Source: Roseivirga sp. (lineage in GTDB: Bacteria; Bacteroidota; Bacteroidia; Cytophagales; Cyclobacteriaceae). From it: DNA of 64,000 nt. Under the pieces are notes generated by a model that was not told the origin of the DNA, searched no databases, and saw only the letters and a program-made list of their open reading frames with translations. The stretch is from the NCBI GenBank assembly GCA_021404565.1, contig JAAWWF010000004.1:339448-403447 (forward strand), written 5' to 3'. A program made the position numbers and the translations under genes. Positions 26,591 to 36,556 of this stretch are shown here, one piece after another; the stretch's first letter is position 1; the number at the start of each line of letters is the position of its first letter.

Positions 26591-29500
26591 ATGGAATCCA
26601 AGGTTATAAAAGTGGTGAAATTGCTCACGTATGGAGTGGTTTTTATGATCATGCTCAATGCCGGATATGGTCAAAATCAAGAAGTTGGTTTCAATTCAGG
26701 TGACGCGGTTCTCTCTTCAAATAAGAGAGTATCAGGCGGAGACAATGATGTGATTGTTCCTATAGGACCTGTAGTGATGACTGTAGCAGAAACACTTACT
26801 ACGATTGAGGCCTCCATGGCAATACCGGAGGTATGTGATGCAACACTTGACAGAGTAAGTATGGTAGCGGATATTTTCGCTGATGCAATCATTGAAGGCG
26901 CTGGAACCGTTACTTATCAAGCTAATACCAACATTACCGGTGTCCTTAGCTTCGATAAAGCTGAAGATCGATGGGTAGAGCTGAATAGTCTGCAGGATGA
27001 TTTGTCTGGAAAAAACCGTTCAGTTTTTATGTGGGTAAAATCAGAGCTGGATGTTAAATCTAGCCGACAAGTACTTTTTGGAATGAACGCGGCCACGGGT
27101 TCCGGTAATGTTTCAAATTTGCTGATAGATAATAGTGGTGAAAACCTGGAGATATACGATGGTGGTAACTTTCAGTCAGCCTCATTTGATATGGGAGATG
27201 GTAAATGGCACTATGTGGGCTATACTTATGATCACAGCACCACAGAAACGGTGGTATATATAGACGGGATAGAAAACGATCGTTTTAATAATAAACAAGA
27301 GGCCTTAGTGGATACACGCTATTCACTAGGGCAGGAGTTTGATGGCACTACCACGCAATCCGACCATTTTAGTGGTGATATGGCTGAAATCTCTATTTGG
27401 GATGAGGTGTTGACAGTGGTTGAAATTCGCGAAGGCATGTCGGCAAAGATTGATAATGGACATACCAGGTATGCTAATCTGGTGGGGTATTACTCCGTTT
27501 TCGGGTCATGTACGGATGATATCAGTATGCTTACAGATCATTCAGGAAAAGGCAATCACGGGGTTATGCAGAACTTTACCGTTGACTTTAAAAATGTTCA
27601 GGCGATTACCGGGTTTAATTCCATTCACTGGTACGATAACTTAGTATGGAAAGAGGGTGGTACACAGGTAGCTACCGGAGGAGCATTTACAGCAAGCCTG
27701 GTTGTGGGTAATTATGAATTTATCGCTACCAGAGATTTTGTGGAAAGTAGTGATATCTGGAGTATGACGGCCTCTGGTGATGCAACGCCAGTAGACAACA
27801 TCGCTGATGAGATCCTCTGTGAGGATGGCATGATTACACGATCAGTATCGATTAATCAGGTTACCTACCTGGATTTTGAAGAAACCGCGGATAACTATAT
27901 CGAAGTTAACTCAGTAGCAGATGATTTAGTTGGTAAAAGCCGCTCCGTTTTTATGTGGGTGAATAAGGAAAGTAACATTGGCAGCGGTGACTTTGATGTG
28001 CTTTTTGGCTTGCAAAATACAGATGTAGAGGATGAAAGTCGCTTCTATATCAGGAGTACCGAAAAACTCGCTTTATGGGATGGAGACGACAGGATCAATT
28101 CTACTACTACCTTGGGAAATGATGTCTGGTATTTTGTAGGATATACCTATAACCATGCCACAGGAGAGGCTAAGATTTTTGTTAATGGTACGGAAGAGGA
28201 CAGCGGTATTCTGGACATGCCGGTAACCGATGATTGGCTGGCTTCTTTTGGTATGAAGTATGATGACGATGGGCCCAATCGTTTCCTGGATGCCAAAATG
28301 GCCGAGATTACTATTTGGGACAAGGTTCTGGATGAATCAGAAATTACAAGCTTGATGGGGGCGCCAGCGCTTCATAATACTAGCAATCTGGTAGCTGCCT
28401 ATGGTACCCTGTCTGGCATTGCAGATAACCGTCTTCGCGACCATACCTCATATGAGAATGATGGTTTGGCCTCTCATAGCTCCATCATAGTAAATGATTT
28501 GGAAGAATCTCTTCCCGATTATGACGCCAGTGTTTATCAGACCATTTCATGGAAAACAGGGGCAACCGAATTTGACGTGGATGCTGTAGGCAATATTGAT
28601 GTACAGGAAGGAACCACTAATTATGTTGTTTCCTATGGTTCATCGTTTTTCCCAAAGACAGAGGAATTTTCAATTAGTTATACCGAGTTAATTCCCGCTC
28701 AGCCCGTTGATGTGACTGCAGCTACTGGCACCAGTGGCGTTTTCGGGGTGGAGGATATTCCCGGAGCCGTCTATCAGTGGTATGAAAAAAAAGAGGTGCT
28801 CATTCGAAAAGTAAATGGGGATGACGACTTTCCTGGTTTAAACCGCCCCACACTTACATACAGTAGTGTTATTTCTGAAGGTGAAAATCACATATATGTA
28901 GCTACTTCGCAAGGCTTGCTGGTTTCCGAAGATCAAGGTGAGACCTGGGACTTTAAACGAAAAGGCTTAGCCTCCGGGTTTAGTTTGTTTGAGATTAGAG
29001 ACCTTGCTGTTGAAGGTGACGTTGTTCTGGTCACGGGCAACCTCGGTGTTGCTGTCTCTCTGGATAAAGGCAATACCTGGCGAACTACTTTGAATGAAGA
29101 TTCGGGCCTGGTTACTGGTGATGTCGGAGATGTAGTGCAGGGGATGAATCGATGCTTTATACATGAGGGAATTCTCTATGCGACATCAAGAATTGGTAGG
29201 TTATTACAGTCTGCTGACGATGGTCGCACATGGACACGCATCACAAGATTAGGCAGTCTTTTTGGAAACACAAATGTCTTTGTGGATGGAGACTTACTAA
29301 TGGGTACCACGGCAAATGCTACTAATGGTCCCGGAGTTTTTATTCCAGGCAAGACAATTATTCATCCAGGTGGGGACGCAGTACGTGTCACTGTAACTAC
29401 TGAAGATTTTGGTCTGACGGATACAGACAGATGCACGGATGCACTGAAAATAGGAGACAGGTATTTGGTGGGGACCAATAAAGGTCTTTTCAGCTCAACT

Positions 29501-32335
29501 GATTTAGATAATTGGACACTGGCTTCAGAAATCGGTAGTAATTACATCAATCAATTACTCATTGAGAGCAACAAGGTATACGCATATAGTTTTAGTAAAG
29601 TATATCTCTCAGAGGATAATGGGCTCACCTGGACCATTCTTAAATCCGTGTCTGGTTCTAATTTCGATATAACAGGGGACAAAATATATGCTGTAAACTA
29701 TCAGACATTATTTATTACTGCCGATCGCGAAACACTGAAGGATGATACCAATACATTGGCAGCCAATAGCATTCAAGGAGCTACTACACATGAGCTGAGC
29801 ATTAACAACCTTACACTTGATCTCGATCAGTCTGAGTATTATGTTGAAGTGATCAAAGATAACTGTACCCGAACCTCAGATGTGGTAACTCTCACGGTAG
29901 TTGATGGTCCCTTTGTTACATCAGTTTCACCTGCAACGGGTACCACAGATATTGCCATCGATGTGTCTGCAGCCCTTACATTCAATACTAATGTATCGGC
30001 AGGTGCCGGAAACATCCGCATTGTGGAATATGATACTGATACCGAAAAACAGAGTTTTACAGTAGCTCAGACCAGTATAAGCGGTGCTGTACTCACCTTA
30101 CCAGTCGCCAGCCTGGACAATAATACCAAGTACTATATTACCTTAGAAGCGGGCATAGTACAGGATAGCAATAGTAAAACGAACACAGCTGTTACAGATA
30201 GAGACCAGCATACCTTTACCACAGTGGCGGCAGGCAATGCGGATGTAACGCCCCCTGTTAAGCCAGCTGTAACCCATATCAGTGATGATACAGGGGTGAG
30301 TAGTACTGATGGCATTACCAGCGATCGTAATTTATTCATTTATGGTACAGCGGAGGCCAATGCTACAGTAGAGATATTCTCAGGCACAATCAAGGTAGGT
30401 ACAGTTCAGGCAGATGCCAATGGCGACTGGACTCTGGATATAACAGGCTTCACCCTGACCCAAAGTACTTCGAATGTAACCGTTGAGGCCATCGATGCTG
30501 CTGGCAACCGCAGTGTAACCAGTGATATCTTCGTTTTAACCATTGACTTTAGCGCTCCGGTTAAGCCCGCTATTACCGGTATTAGTGATGATACAGGAGT
30601 GAGTAGTACTGATGGCATTACCAGTGATCGTAATTTGCTCGTTCATGGCAGAGCTGAAGCCGAAGCTACGGTAGATATCTTCTCAGGCACTTTTAAGGTG
30701 GGGAGCGTTCAGGCGGACGCCAATGGTGACTGGACGCTGGATATCACGGCTTTTAATCTCACTCAAAATACCTCCAATGTAACTGCCGAGGCCATTGATG
30801 CCGCAGGTAACAGAGGTTTAACCAGCGATATCTTTGTCTTAACCATTGACTACACAGCTCCTGCCAAACCGATTATTGTGGGGATTAGCGATGATACAGG
30901 CAGTAGTAATAGTGATGGTATTACCAGCGATCGCAATTTGCTCGTTCATGGAACGGCAGAAGTCGATGCCACCGTAGATATTTTTTCAGGCACTTTTAAG
31001 GTTGGTACTGTTCAGGCCGATGCGAATGGCGACTGGACCCTGGATATCACAGCTTTCAATCTGACTCAGAGCACCTCCAATGTAACAGCAGAGGCCATTG
31101 ATGCTGCGGGAAATCGCGGATTTACCAGCGATATCTTTGTCTTGACTATTGATTTCACAGCGCCTGCCAAACCTGTGATTACCCATATCAGCGATGACAC
31201 TGGAAGCAGTAGTGCTGATGGTATTACCAGCGATCGTAATCTGTTAATCCATGGTATCGCAGAGGCAGATGCCACGGTAGAGGTATTCTCTCCGGGGGGC
31301 TTGATCGGTACAGTTACAGCAGATGCTAACGGTGACTGGATGCTCGATATCTCTGCCTTTAACTTGCCACAGATAGTAGCCAGCACTACCGCAGAGGCGA
31401 TAGATGTGGCTGGAAACCGTAGTGCTACCAGCGATGCTTTTGTGATCACCATAGATTTTACTGCTCCGGCCAAACCAGTGATTACACGCATTAGCGATGA
31501 CACTGGCACCAGTGCTACAGATGGTATTACCAGTGATCGCAGGCTGCTGATACATGGAACAGCTGAGGCCGATGCTACGGTCGAAGTTTTCTCTCCTGGT
31601 GGCCTGATTGGCAGTGCTACGGCCGATGCCAATGGCGACTGGACGCTTGACATCACTGCCTTTAACCTACCTGAGATGGTATCGGGCACCACTGCGGAGG
31701 CCATTGATGTTGCCGGTAATCGCAGTGCTACCAGTGACTCCTTTGTCATCACCATAGACTTTACAAGCCCTGATGTTGTCATCAGTATTGATAATAATTC
31801 GGTATCAGGATATCTGATCAATGCTACTTTCAGCGAAGATGTAAGCGGGTTAGCCTTGGCCGATATAAGCGTGGCGGGAGGTACTGCCAGTGCGCTGAGC
31901 CAGGTGAGTGCAAATAGCTACACATTCCTTATTAATTCAACAGGTACGGTAGCAGATGTAAGTATTAATGCCAATGTAGTACAAGATATAGCCGGTAATG
32001 ATAACACCGCTTCAAATCAATTGAGTCTCGGCTTTACCCCGGTATCTGCCCGGGAAGACTTTAGCAGTCTGCAAAAGACCGCAAGCGAAAATGTGAAGGT
32101 CAGGACCTATCCCAACCCGGCAAGCTCATGGCTGACCCTTGATCTGTCTGCTATTGAGGCCGAGAAGGTAGATGTGGTCTTTGTGAATACTTCGGGCGTA
32201 GCAGTGTTCAGCCAAAACGATTTTGAAGGAAATGAATTGAAAGTGGATATATCCGGCTATAAAAGTGGTATGTACCTGGTGCTTATATCTGCTGATGGTC
32301 TGCTTACCAAAAAGAAGGTCTTAGTAAGAAAGTAA
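26591..32335 (+). CDS. Large multidomain surface protein: LamG, BNR-like, Ig-like repeats, T9SS type A tail
   Basis: A 1914-residue exported protein. After the signal peptide (to about residue 27) come two LamG-like lectin domains (about 115-265 and 430-590; shared words KNRSVFMWV / KSRSVFMWV, WHYVGYTYDHST / WYFVGYTYNHAT). A BNR/sortilin-like propeller follows (about 740-1060; repeated SxDxGxTW, e.g. SEDQGETW, SLDKGNTW, SADDGRTW, SEDNGLTW). Next are a Big_5-like domain (about 1110-1215), five near-identical Ig-like repeats (1221-1725), a sixth diverged Ig domain, and a type A sorting tail (VRTYPNPASSW near 1835, ending KKKVLVRK). I infer a glycan-binding adhesin on the cell surface. It is monocistronic and has the same upstream boxes as the giant gene at 14372. 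Confidence 0.92.
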   Translation: MESKVIKVVKLLTYGVVFMIMLNAGYGQNQEVGFNSGDAVLSSNKRVSGGDNDVIVPIGPVVMTVAETLTTIEASMAIPEVCDATLDRVSMVADIFADAIIEGAGTVTYQANTNITGVLSFDKAEDRWVELNSLQDDLSGKNRSVFMWVKSELDVKSSRQVLFGMNAATGSGNVSNLLIDNSGENLEIYDGGNFQSASFDMGDGKWHYVGYTYDHSTTETVVYIDGIENDRFNNKQEALVDTRYSLGQEFDGTTTQSDHFSGDMAEISIWDEVLTVVEIREGMSAKIDNGHTRYANLVGYYSVFGSCTDDISMLTDHSGKGNHGVMQNFTVDFKNVQAITGFNSIHWYDNLVWKEGGTQVATGGAFTASLVVGNYEFIATRDFVESSDIWSMTASGDATPVDNIADEILCEDGMITRSVSINQVTYLDFEETADNYIEVNSVADDLVGKSRSVFMWVNKESNIGSGDFDVLFGLQNTDVEDESRFYIRSTEKLALWDGDDRINSTTTLGNDVWYFVGYTYNHATGEAKIFVNGTEEDSGILDMPVTDDWLASFGMKYDDDGPNRFLDAKMAEITIWDKVLDESEITSLMGAPALHNTSNLVAAYGTLSGIADNRLRDHTSYENDGLASHSSIIVNDLEESLPDYDASVYQTISWKTGATEFDVDAVGNIDVQEGTTNYVVSYGSSFFPKTEEFSISYTELIPAQPVDVTAATGTSGVFGVEDIPGAVYQWYEKKEVLIRKVNGDDDFPGLNRPTLTYSSVISEGENHIYVATSQGLLVSEDQGETWDFKRKGLASGFSLFEIRDLAVEGDVVLVTGNLGVAVSLDKGNTWRTTLNEDSGLVTGDVGDVVQGMNRCFIHEGILYATSRIGRLLQSADDGRTWTRITRLGSLFGNTNVFVDGDLLMGTTANATNGPGVFIPGKTIIHPGGDAVRVTVTTEDFGLTDTDRCTDALKIGDRYLVGTNKGLFSSTDLDNWTLASEIGSNYINQLLIESNKVYAYSFSKVYLSEDNGLTWTILKSVSGSNFDITGDKIYAVNYQTLFITADRETLKDDTNTLAANSIQGATTHELSINNLTLDLDQSEYYVEVIKDNCTRTSDVVTLTVVDGPFVTSVSPATGTTDIAIDVSAALTFNTNVSAGAGNIRIVEYDTDTEKQSFTVAQTSISGAVLTLPVASLDNNTKYYITLEAGIVQDSNSKTNTAVTDRDQHTFTTVAAGNADVTPPVKPAVTHISDDTGVSSTDGITSDRNLFIYGTAEANATVEIFSGTIKVGTVQADANGDWTLDITGFTLTQSTSNVTVEAIDAAGNRSVTSDIFVLTIDFSAPVKPAITGISDDTGVSSTDGITSDRNLLVHGRAEAEATVDIFSGTFKVGSVQADANGDWTLDITAFNLTQNTSNVTAEAIDAAGNRGLTSDIFVLTIDYTAPAKPIIVGISDDTGSSNSDGITSDRNLLVHGTAEVDATVDIFSGTFKVGTVQADANGDWTLDITAFNLTQSTSNVTAEAIDAAGNRGFTSDIFVLTIDFTAPAKPVITHISDDTGSSSADGITSDRNLLIHGIAEADATVEVFSPGGLIGTVTADANGDWMLDISAFNLPQIVASTTAEAIDVAGNRSATSDAFVITIDFTAPAKPVITRISDDTGTSATDGITSDRRLLIHGTAEADATVEVFSPGGLIGSATADANGDWTLDITAFNLPEMVSGTTAEAIDVAGNRSATSDSFVITIDFTSPDVVISIDNNSVSGYLINATFSEDVSGLALADISVAGGTASALSQVSANSYTFLINSTGTVADVSINANVVQDIAGNDNTASNQLSLGFTPVSAREDFSSLQKTASENVKVRTYPNPASSWLTLDLSAIEAEKVDVVFVNTSGVAVFSQNDFEGNELKVDISGYKSGMYLVLISADGLLTKKKVLVRK
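30251..31765 (+). repeat. Five tandem 303-bp repeats coding Ig-like domains
   Basis: Units start at 30251, 30554, 30857, 31160 and 31463, each exactly 303 bp (101 codons). Each begins PVKPAVTHISDDTG or a close variant and contains DGITSDRNLL and ADANGDWTLDIT. Units 1-3 share a FSGTFKVGTVQ segment, while units 4 and 5 share FSPGGLIG, so the array grew by at least two rounds of duplication. The number of units may vary between strains. Confidence 0.93.
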
Positions 32336-32371
32336 CCGAATAACTCTATAGGAGGTTTCGACTATAATATT

Positions 32372-32485
32372 TGTTGATGGCTATTTGGTTGAGGTATATA
32401 GTCAAGAGAAAGGTCGCCAGATGGGCGGCCTTCCGTCTTTTATTTAGCTGGCCTTTAAGTAATCGCCCGGAAGCTTTCCAAAACG
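32372..32485. repeat. 114-bp direct repeat, right copy
   Basis: Right partner of 26076-26189. Here the coding part is the true 3' end of the hybrid regulator gene, so this is the source or intact copy. The repeat unit joins intergenic terminator DNA to coding DNA. Confidence 0.9.
32409..32445 (+). terminator. Terminator of the second adhesin gene
   Basis: The same hairpin as at 26113 (AAAGGTCGCC / GGCGGCCTTT) followed by a T-rich stretch, 73 bases after the adhesin stop. It is placed between convergent genes and may act in both directions. Confidence 0.8.
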
Positions 32486-35400
32486 CTCTCTGAAGAGCTT
32501 AGAGAAATAGCGGGAAGAGCTGAATCCTATATTTCTGGCTAACTCTGATACAGTTGAAACGGCATTTCTCTCTAGTGTCTCTCTGGCCATTTGAAGTCGT
32601 ATTTCTCTCAAATAAACATTAGGAGAGTAGCCTGTAAACTTCTTGATTTTGCGATAAAAAGTCCGTTCACTTTCTCCCATTTTCTCAGCCAGGGATCCTA
32701 TATTAAACTCGACCGAGGCCACGTTTTGTTCAACAAGTTGCCGAAGCTGTTTTAACCATTGATCTTGAGCAGAAAGGTCCGTTGTCGTTAATTCTTTATC
32801 TTCGGAGTTGGCTGATTCCAGCTTGCGAAGGAACGCTATCTTCAGCTGATTTTTAATGCGGGCTTTTAACTCTTCTAAAGAAAAAGGCTTGGTCAGATAG
32901 TCATCCACACCCAGTCTGAAAGCCTCCAGTTTGTCCTTTTCGGCACTTTTGGCGGTAAGCAATATCACCGGTAAATGCCTGGTTTTTTCATCAGACTTAA
33001 CGAATTCCAGTAGTTGCATGCCGTCCATTCCCGGCATCATCAGATCTGTGATTACCAACTGAATGTCATGATCAGGTTGCCTGAGTTTTTCTAAAGCCTC
33101 GAGTCCATTAGCCGCTGCTAATAAATCAAACTGATTCTTCAGACTGGAGAGAATAAATGTTCGCAGGTCGGTGTGGTCTTCTACAACAAGAATGGTCCTT
33201 TTAGAAGGAATTAGTAGAGGGTAGTCCTCATAGGACTCATTTTGAGGAAGGGAGGTAGGTGAAACGAAATGCTCAATATACGGAAGTGATAGGGTAAAGG
33301 TGCTCCCTTGATTCAGCTGACTTTCTACCTGTAAGTCTCCATGCATTGCCTGTGCCAGTTCGTTACTCAGCGCCAGGCCAATTCCTGTACCTCCATCGGC
33401 CTTCTTGTTAGGATCTTTGGTCTGGAAAAACCGGTCAAAGACATAGGGGAGGTCTTCCTCAGATATGCCACTACCGCTATCTTTTACTGCTATATTAAGG
33501 TCTTCATTAGCATCCACCATCAATATCACCTCACCCTGCGAAGTGTGCCTCAGCGCATTGCTTATCAGGTTATTGATGATTTTTTCAGTCATCGTTGGGT
33601 CGAGTACCCATTCTATGTCCTCACTCAGGTTTGAAATTACATTCAGGTCAATCTTGCCGGCCTGCGCCTTGTGGTCAAAGTTATCCACAATGGATCTGAT
33701 AAAAGTGTTCAGCTTAACCCTCGAGTAGCGGGGTTGTGCCACGCCATTTTCAAGCCTGGTCAGGTCGAGAATTTCGTTGACCAGCTTCTTAATCATTTCC
33801 GCATTTCTGTGGGCAAGCGACAGATCACTTCTTAGCTCAGTTTCCAGTACTTCTTTACCTATAGCTTTTTCCAAAGGGGCAAGAATCAGGCTCAGGGGTG
33901 TCTTTAGCTCATGAGAAATGTTAGCAAAGAAATTTGATTTAAGCTTATCAAGGCTTCGTAGTTCTTCTGCCTGCTCTTGGATTTCCCTGGTAGCCAGGTC
34001 TATCTCATTCTCCAGGGTATGCTGACGTTTTTTCAACAGTTGCTCTCTGTATCGCACGACCATCACCACCAGCCCCACTATGATTAGCCCGACTAAAGTC
34101 AAAAACCAACCGGTAAGATGGAAAGGACGTACTACAGTCAGCCCAAAGGCTTTGGTTGCAAACAGCTCACCATTAGCTCCTTGCGCTTTTACCAGCAGCC
34201 GATATTCACCATAGTGCAGACGGTTGATTCTGATCTCGGGCGATGCCGCATAGATCCATTCGTTCCCCAGGCTTTCAATTTTATAAGCAAAAGATTCAAG
34301 TTCTCGACTCAGGTAGTCCTGAATGCCAAACTTCAGTTCTAACCCAATATCCGAAGGCCTTAGTTGGAGCCTGGTTTCATTGCCCGAGATATAGTTGTAG
34401 TCAGAGTAGTCGCCACTTCTTGCTTTTTGAACCCGAACGGTTGAGAGCACAAGTACATCTTTTGCTGTAGCGGTCAGAGGGAAATCCCTGGGATGAAAGG
34501 AAGTAACACCGTTTAATCCTCCAAAATACAAGGTGCCATCAGGAGCTTGTGCATGGGAGGTAGTGTTGAACTCATTATGTGCCAAACCGTCTTCTTCTCT
34601 GAATATCTGTACCTGGCCGTTTTGCAGGTTAACCAAGCTCAGACCTGAATTACCAGGTACCCAAAGTCGTCCATAATCATCCTTATATACAGCATAAGCT
34701 GTATTATCTGCCAGTCCTCTGGAGACATCCCATCGGTCTGTTACCTGCCCGGATGCTGTATCGAATATGATCACACCCGAACGAGTGCCGAGGTAAAGCT
34801 TTCCGTCTCCGTAAGAATTGATATGAAGTATGTGTTCAGGGTTTCCAACTACCTCGGCTCTTAGCGGGTATTTATTAATAATACCCTTGTTTGGGTCCAG
34901 CAAATACAAGCCTTTGGCACTTCCTACCCAAATACTATCACTGGTAGCATGCAGATCATATATGTTTACACTGGCCAATTCTTCATAGCCGTTGTAGTCA
35001 TCGAATTCCTGGTGAGTAGTGCTGCCTCGGTTAAAATAGGAGAGCCTGTTCTGCGCTATCCAGACTTTATCACCATGTTCCAGCATAGACCAATTCATTC
35101 TGACTTGCTCTATCCAATTACCTTGTTCATCTTTCTGAACTTCAGCGGGGGCAATACGGGCGAAACGCTGTGTACCTGGGGTAAAGGTGTATATGCGATC
35201 ACCTTCAGTGGAAAAAAGCAGAGTTCCATCGGACAGCTCAGCAATGTCCATTCTTCTGAATTTGTAGAGTAATGATCCTTTCATCAATTGATCGGGAACC
35301 AGCAACTCGCTGGTTTTTCCATTTCGGGGATCAATAATGTAAGTTCCACCCAGACCGCTGACATAGACTGTTGAGTCGTTTGCAGGGTATATTCCACGAC

Positions 35401-36487
35401 TGCCAAAGCCGGTCTCCCCGAATATGAAAAAATCTGTGAGCCAGGTATTAAATGGTACTTTGTCGTAGTTAAAGATGTGCACCTGTTTGTCAAAGGCTAA
35501 CCACCAGTTGTTGTAATGATCAAAGTAAGGGTGGAAGGGATGTTTGTAGAAATCCACATCGGGATTTAATTGCGCCACCTCATTCAGGGCTGTATCATAT
35601 ACTACAAACAAAGTACCGGGTTTCCGGGCATAGATAAGGTCCTGTTGTGGGTTTATTCCGATGAACAGGGTTTCTTTCCATATATATTCTGGTCCTGGTT
35701 GAAACAGCTCATTGTTTTTATAGATATGTTGTTTATTCAGGTTTTCACGGTCCTTCTGCTCAAAAGAAAATAAGTTACTTTGGGAGTCTGACCCGATAAT
35801 GATGAAGTTTTTATCAGGGTCTGAATCAAATGACCTCAGTTGTTTGCCTTGTCCGTCAATTAAAATGAATTCATTATCCAACTGAATCCAAACCCCTTTC
35901 ACAGATGCATGAGCACTTTTTATCTGCCTGTTGCTGACGAAATATTCCCTTAACTGGCCTCGCTCATTGTATGCAAAAAGGCTCTTTTCGGTAATGACCC
36001 AAAGCATCTTCCTGTATGGGTCTGGAGAAATCCATTGGACTTTCTTGCCTTGTAATGCGGATAAATCTACCAGATCTGTCCACCATTGGCTGGTTTTAGT
36101 CTTGAGATCAAAGATTTGGACTTGATAACCTAATGGTATTTCCTCGTTGACATATCCGAGCCATAATCGTTGCTGATGATCTTCTGCAATGGCAGTAAAG
36201 ACATTGTTCAGCAGATGCCCGTTGGCAACGCTAAAATTAGTAAATCTGGACCCATCGTAGAGATCAAGTCCATAACCTCCGGACATCCACATTCTATTTT
36301 GAGAACCCATGAAGAAAAGAGCTGTCGTACGGCTGCTAAGGCCATCTTCAACATCCAGCACTGTATGCCTCATGGTATGGTTTTGTGACCGAGCCATTGA
36401 AATACCCAACATAAAGAAGGTAATAAGCCATAGGATTCTGTAGCCCCACAGATATATATTCATGTAATGTCTGACGGTATAGATCAT
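32444..36487 (-). CDS. Hybrid two-component system regulator (sensor, kinase, receiver, AraC domain in one chain)
   Basis: A 1347-residue protein; an ATG eight codons in (36463) is an alternative start. After the signal peptide, residues about 40-690 form a two-component propeller sensor (repeated LWxG/IWVGS motifs) and a Y_Y_Y domain, then one membrane helix (about 795-815). A HisKA domain (FFANISHELKTPLSLIL), an ATPase domain, a receiver domain (LVITDLMMPGMDG) and an AraC-type DNA-binding domain (GFSSSRYFSKLFRERFGKLP) follow. Such regulators in Bacteroidota sense glycans in the periplasm and switch on nearby utilisation or surface genes. There is no SusC/D pair nearby, so the target may be the adjacent adhesin gene; this is inference. 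Confidence 0.94.
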   Translation of the reverse strand: MIYTVRHYMNIYLWGYRILWLITFFMLGISMARSQNHTMRHTVLDVEDGLSSRTTALFFMGSQNRMWMSGGYGLDLYDGSRFTNFSVANGHLLNNVFTAIAEDHQQRLWLGYVNEEIPLGYQVQIFDLKTKTSQWWTDLVDLSALQGKKVQWISPDPYRKMLWVITEKSLFAYNERGQLREYFVSNRQIKSAHASVKGVWIQLDNEFILIDGQGKQLRSFDSDPDKNFIIIGSDSQSNLFSFEQKDRENLNKQHIYKNNELFQPGPEYIWKETLFIGINPQQDLIYARKPGTLFVVYDTALNEVAQLNPDVDFYKHPFHPYFDHYNNWWLAFDKQVHIFNYDKVPFNTWLTDFFIFGETGFGSRGIYPANDSTVYVSGLGGTYIIDPRNGKTSELLVPDQLMKGSLLYKFRRMDIAELSDGTLLFSTEGDRIYTFTPGTQRFARIAPAEVQKDEQGNWIEQVRMNWSMLEHGDKVWIAQNRLSYFNRGSTTHQEFDDYNGYEELASVNIYDLHATSDSIWVGSAKGLYLLDPNKGIINKYPLRAEVVGNPEHILHINSYGDGKLYLGTRSGVIIFDTASGQVTDRWDVSRGLADNTAYAVYKDDYGRLWVPGNSGLSLVNLQNGQVQIFREEDGLAHNEFNTTSHAQAPDGTLYFGGLNGVTSFHPRDFPLTATAKDVLVLSTVRVQKARSGDYSDYNYISGNETRLQLRPSDIGLELKFGIQDYLSRELESFAYKIESLGNEWIYAASPEIRINRLHYGEYRLLVKAQGANGELFATKAFGLTVVRPFHLTGWFLTLVGLIIVGLVVMVVRYREQLLKKRQHTLENEIDLATREIQEQAEELRSLDKLKSNFFANISHELKTPLSLILAPLEKAIGKEVLETELRSDLSLAHRNAEMIKKLVNEILDLTRLENGVAQPRYSRVKLNTFIRSIVDNFDHKAQAGKIDLNVISNLSEDIEWVLDPTMTEKIINNLISNALRHTSQGEVILMVDANEDLNIAVKDSGSGISEEDLPYVFDRFFQTKDPNKKADGGTGIGLALSNELAQAMHGDLQVESQLNQGSTFTLSLPYIEHFVSPTSLPQNESYEDYPLLIPSKRTILVVEDHTDLRTFILSSLKNQFDLLAAANGLEALEKLRQPDHDIQLVITDLMMPGMDGMQLLEFVKSDEKTRHLPVILLTAKSAEKDKLEAFRLGVDDYLTKPFSLEELKARIKNQLKIAFLRKLESANSEDKELTTTDLSAQDQWLKQLRQLVEQNVASVEFNIGSLAEKMGESERTFYRKIKKFTGYSPNVYLREIRLQMARETLERNAVSTVSELARNIGFSSSRYFSKLFRERFGKLPGDYLKAS

Positions 36488-36556
36488 GATAGTATCCCAA
36501 TACGAAGATGTACATCAAAATCTATTTTAAAAACCAGGACAGACTTTTATTGATGG

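Noticed and set aside
30251..31765. Regular repeats that could be read as a CRISPR array
   Set aside because: Units are 303 bp with no short repeat-spacer alternation and are in frame in a coding gene; no cas genes are present.
31066..31821. A 251-codon minus-strand frame inside the Ig repeats
   Set aside because: It is the antisense of the 303-bp repeat array, which is a multiple of three and so keeps the shadow frame open.
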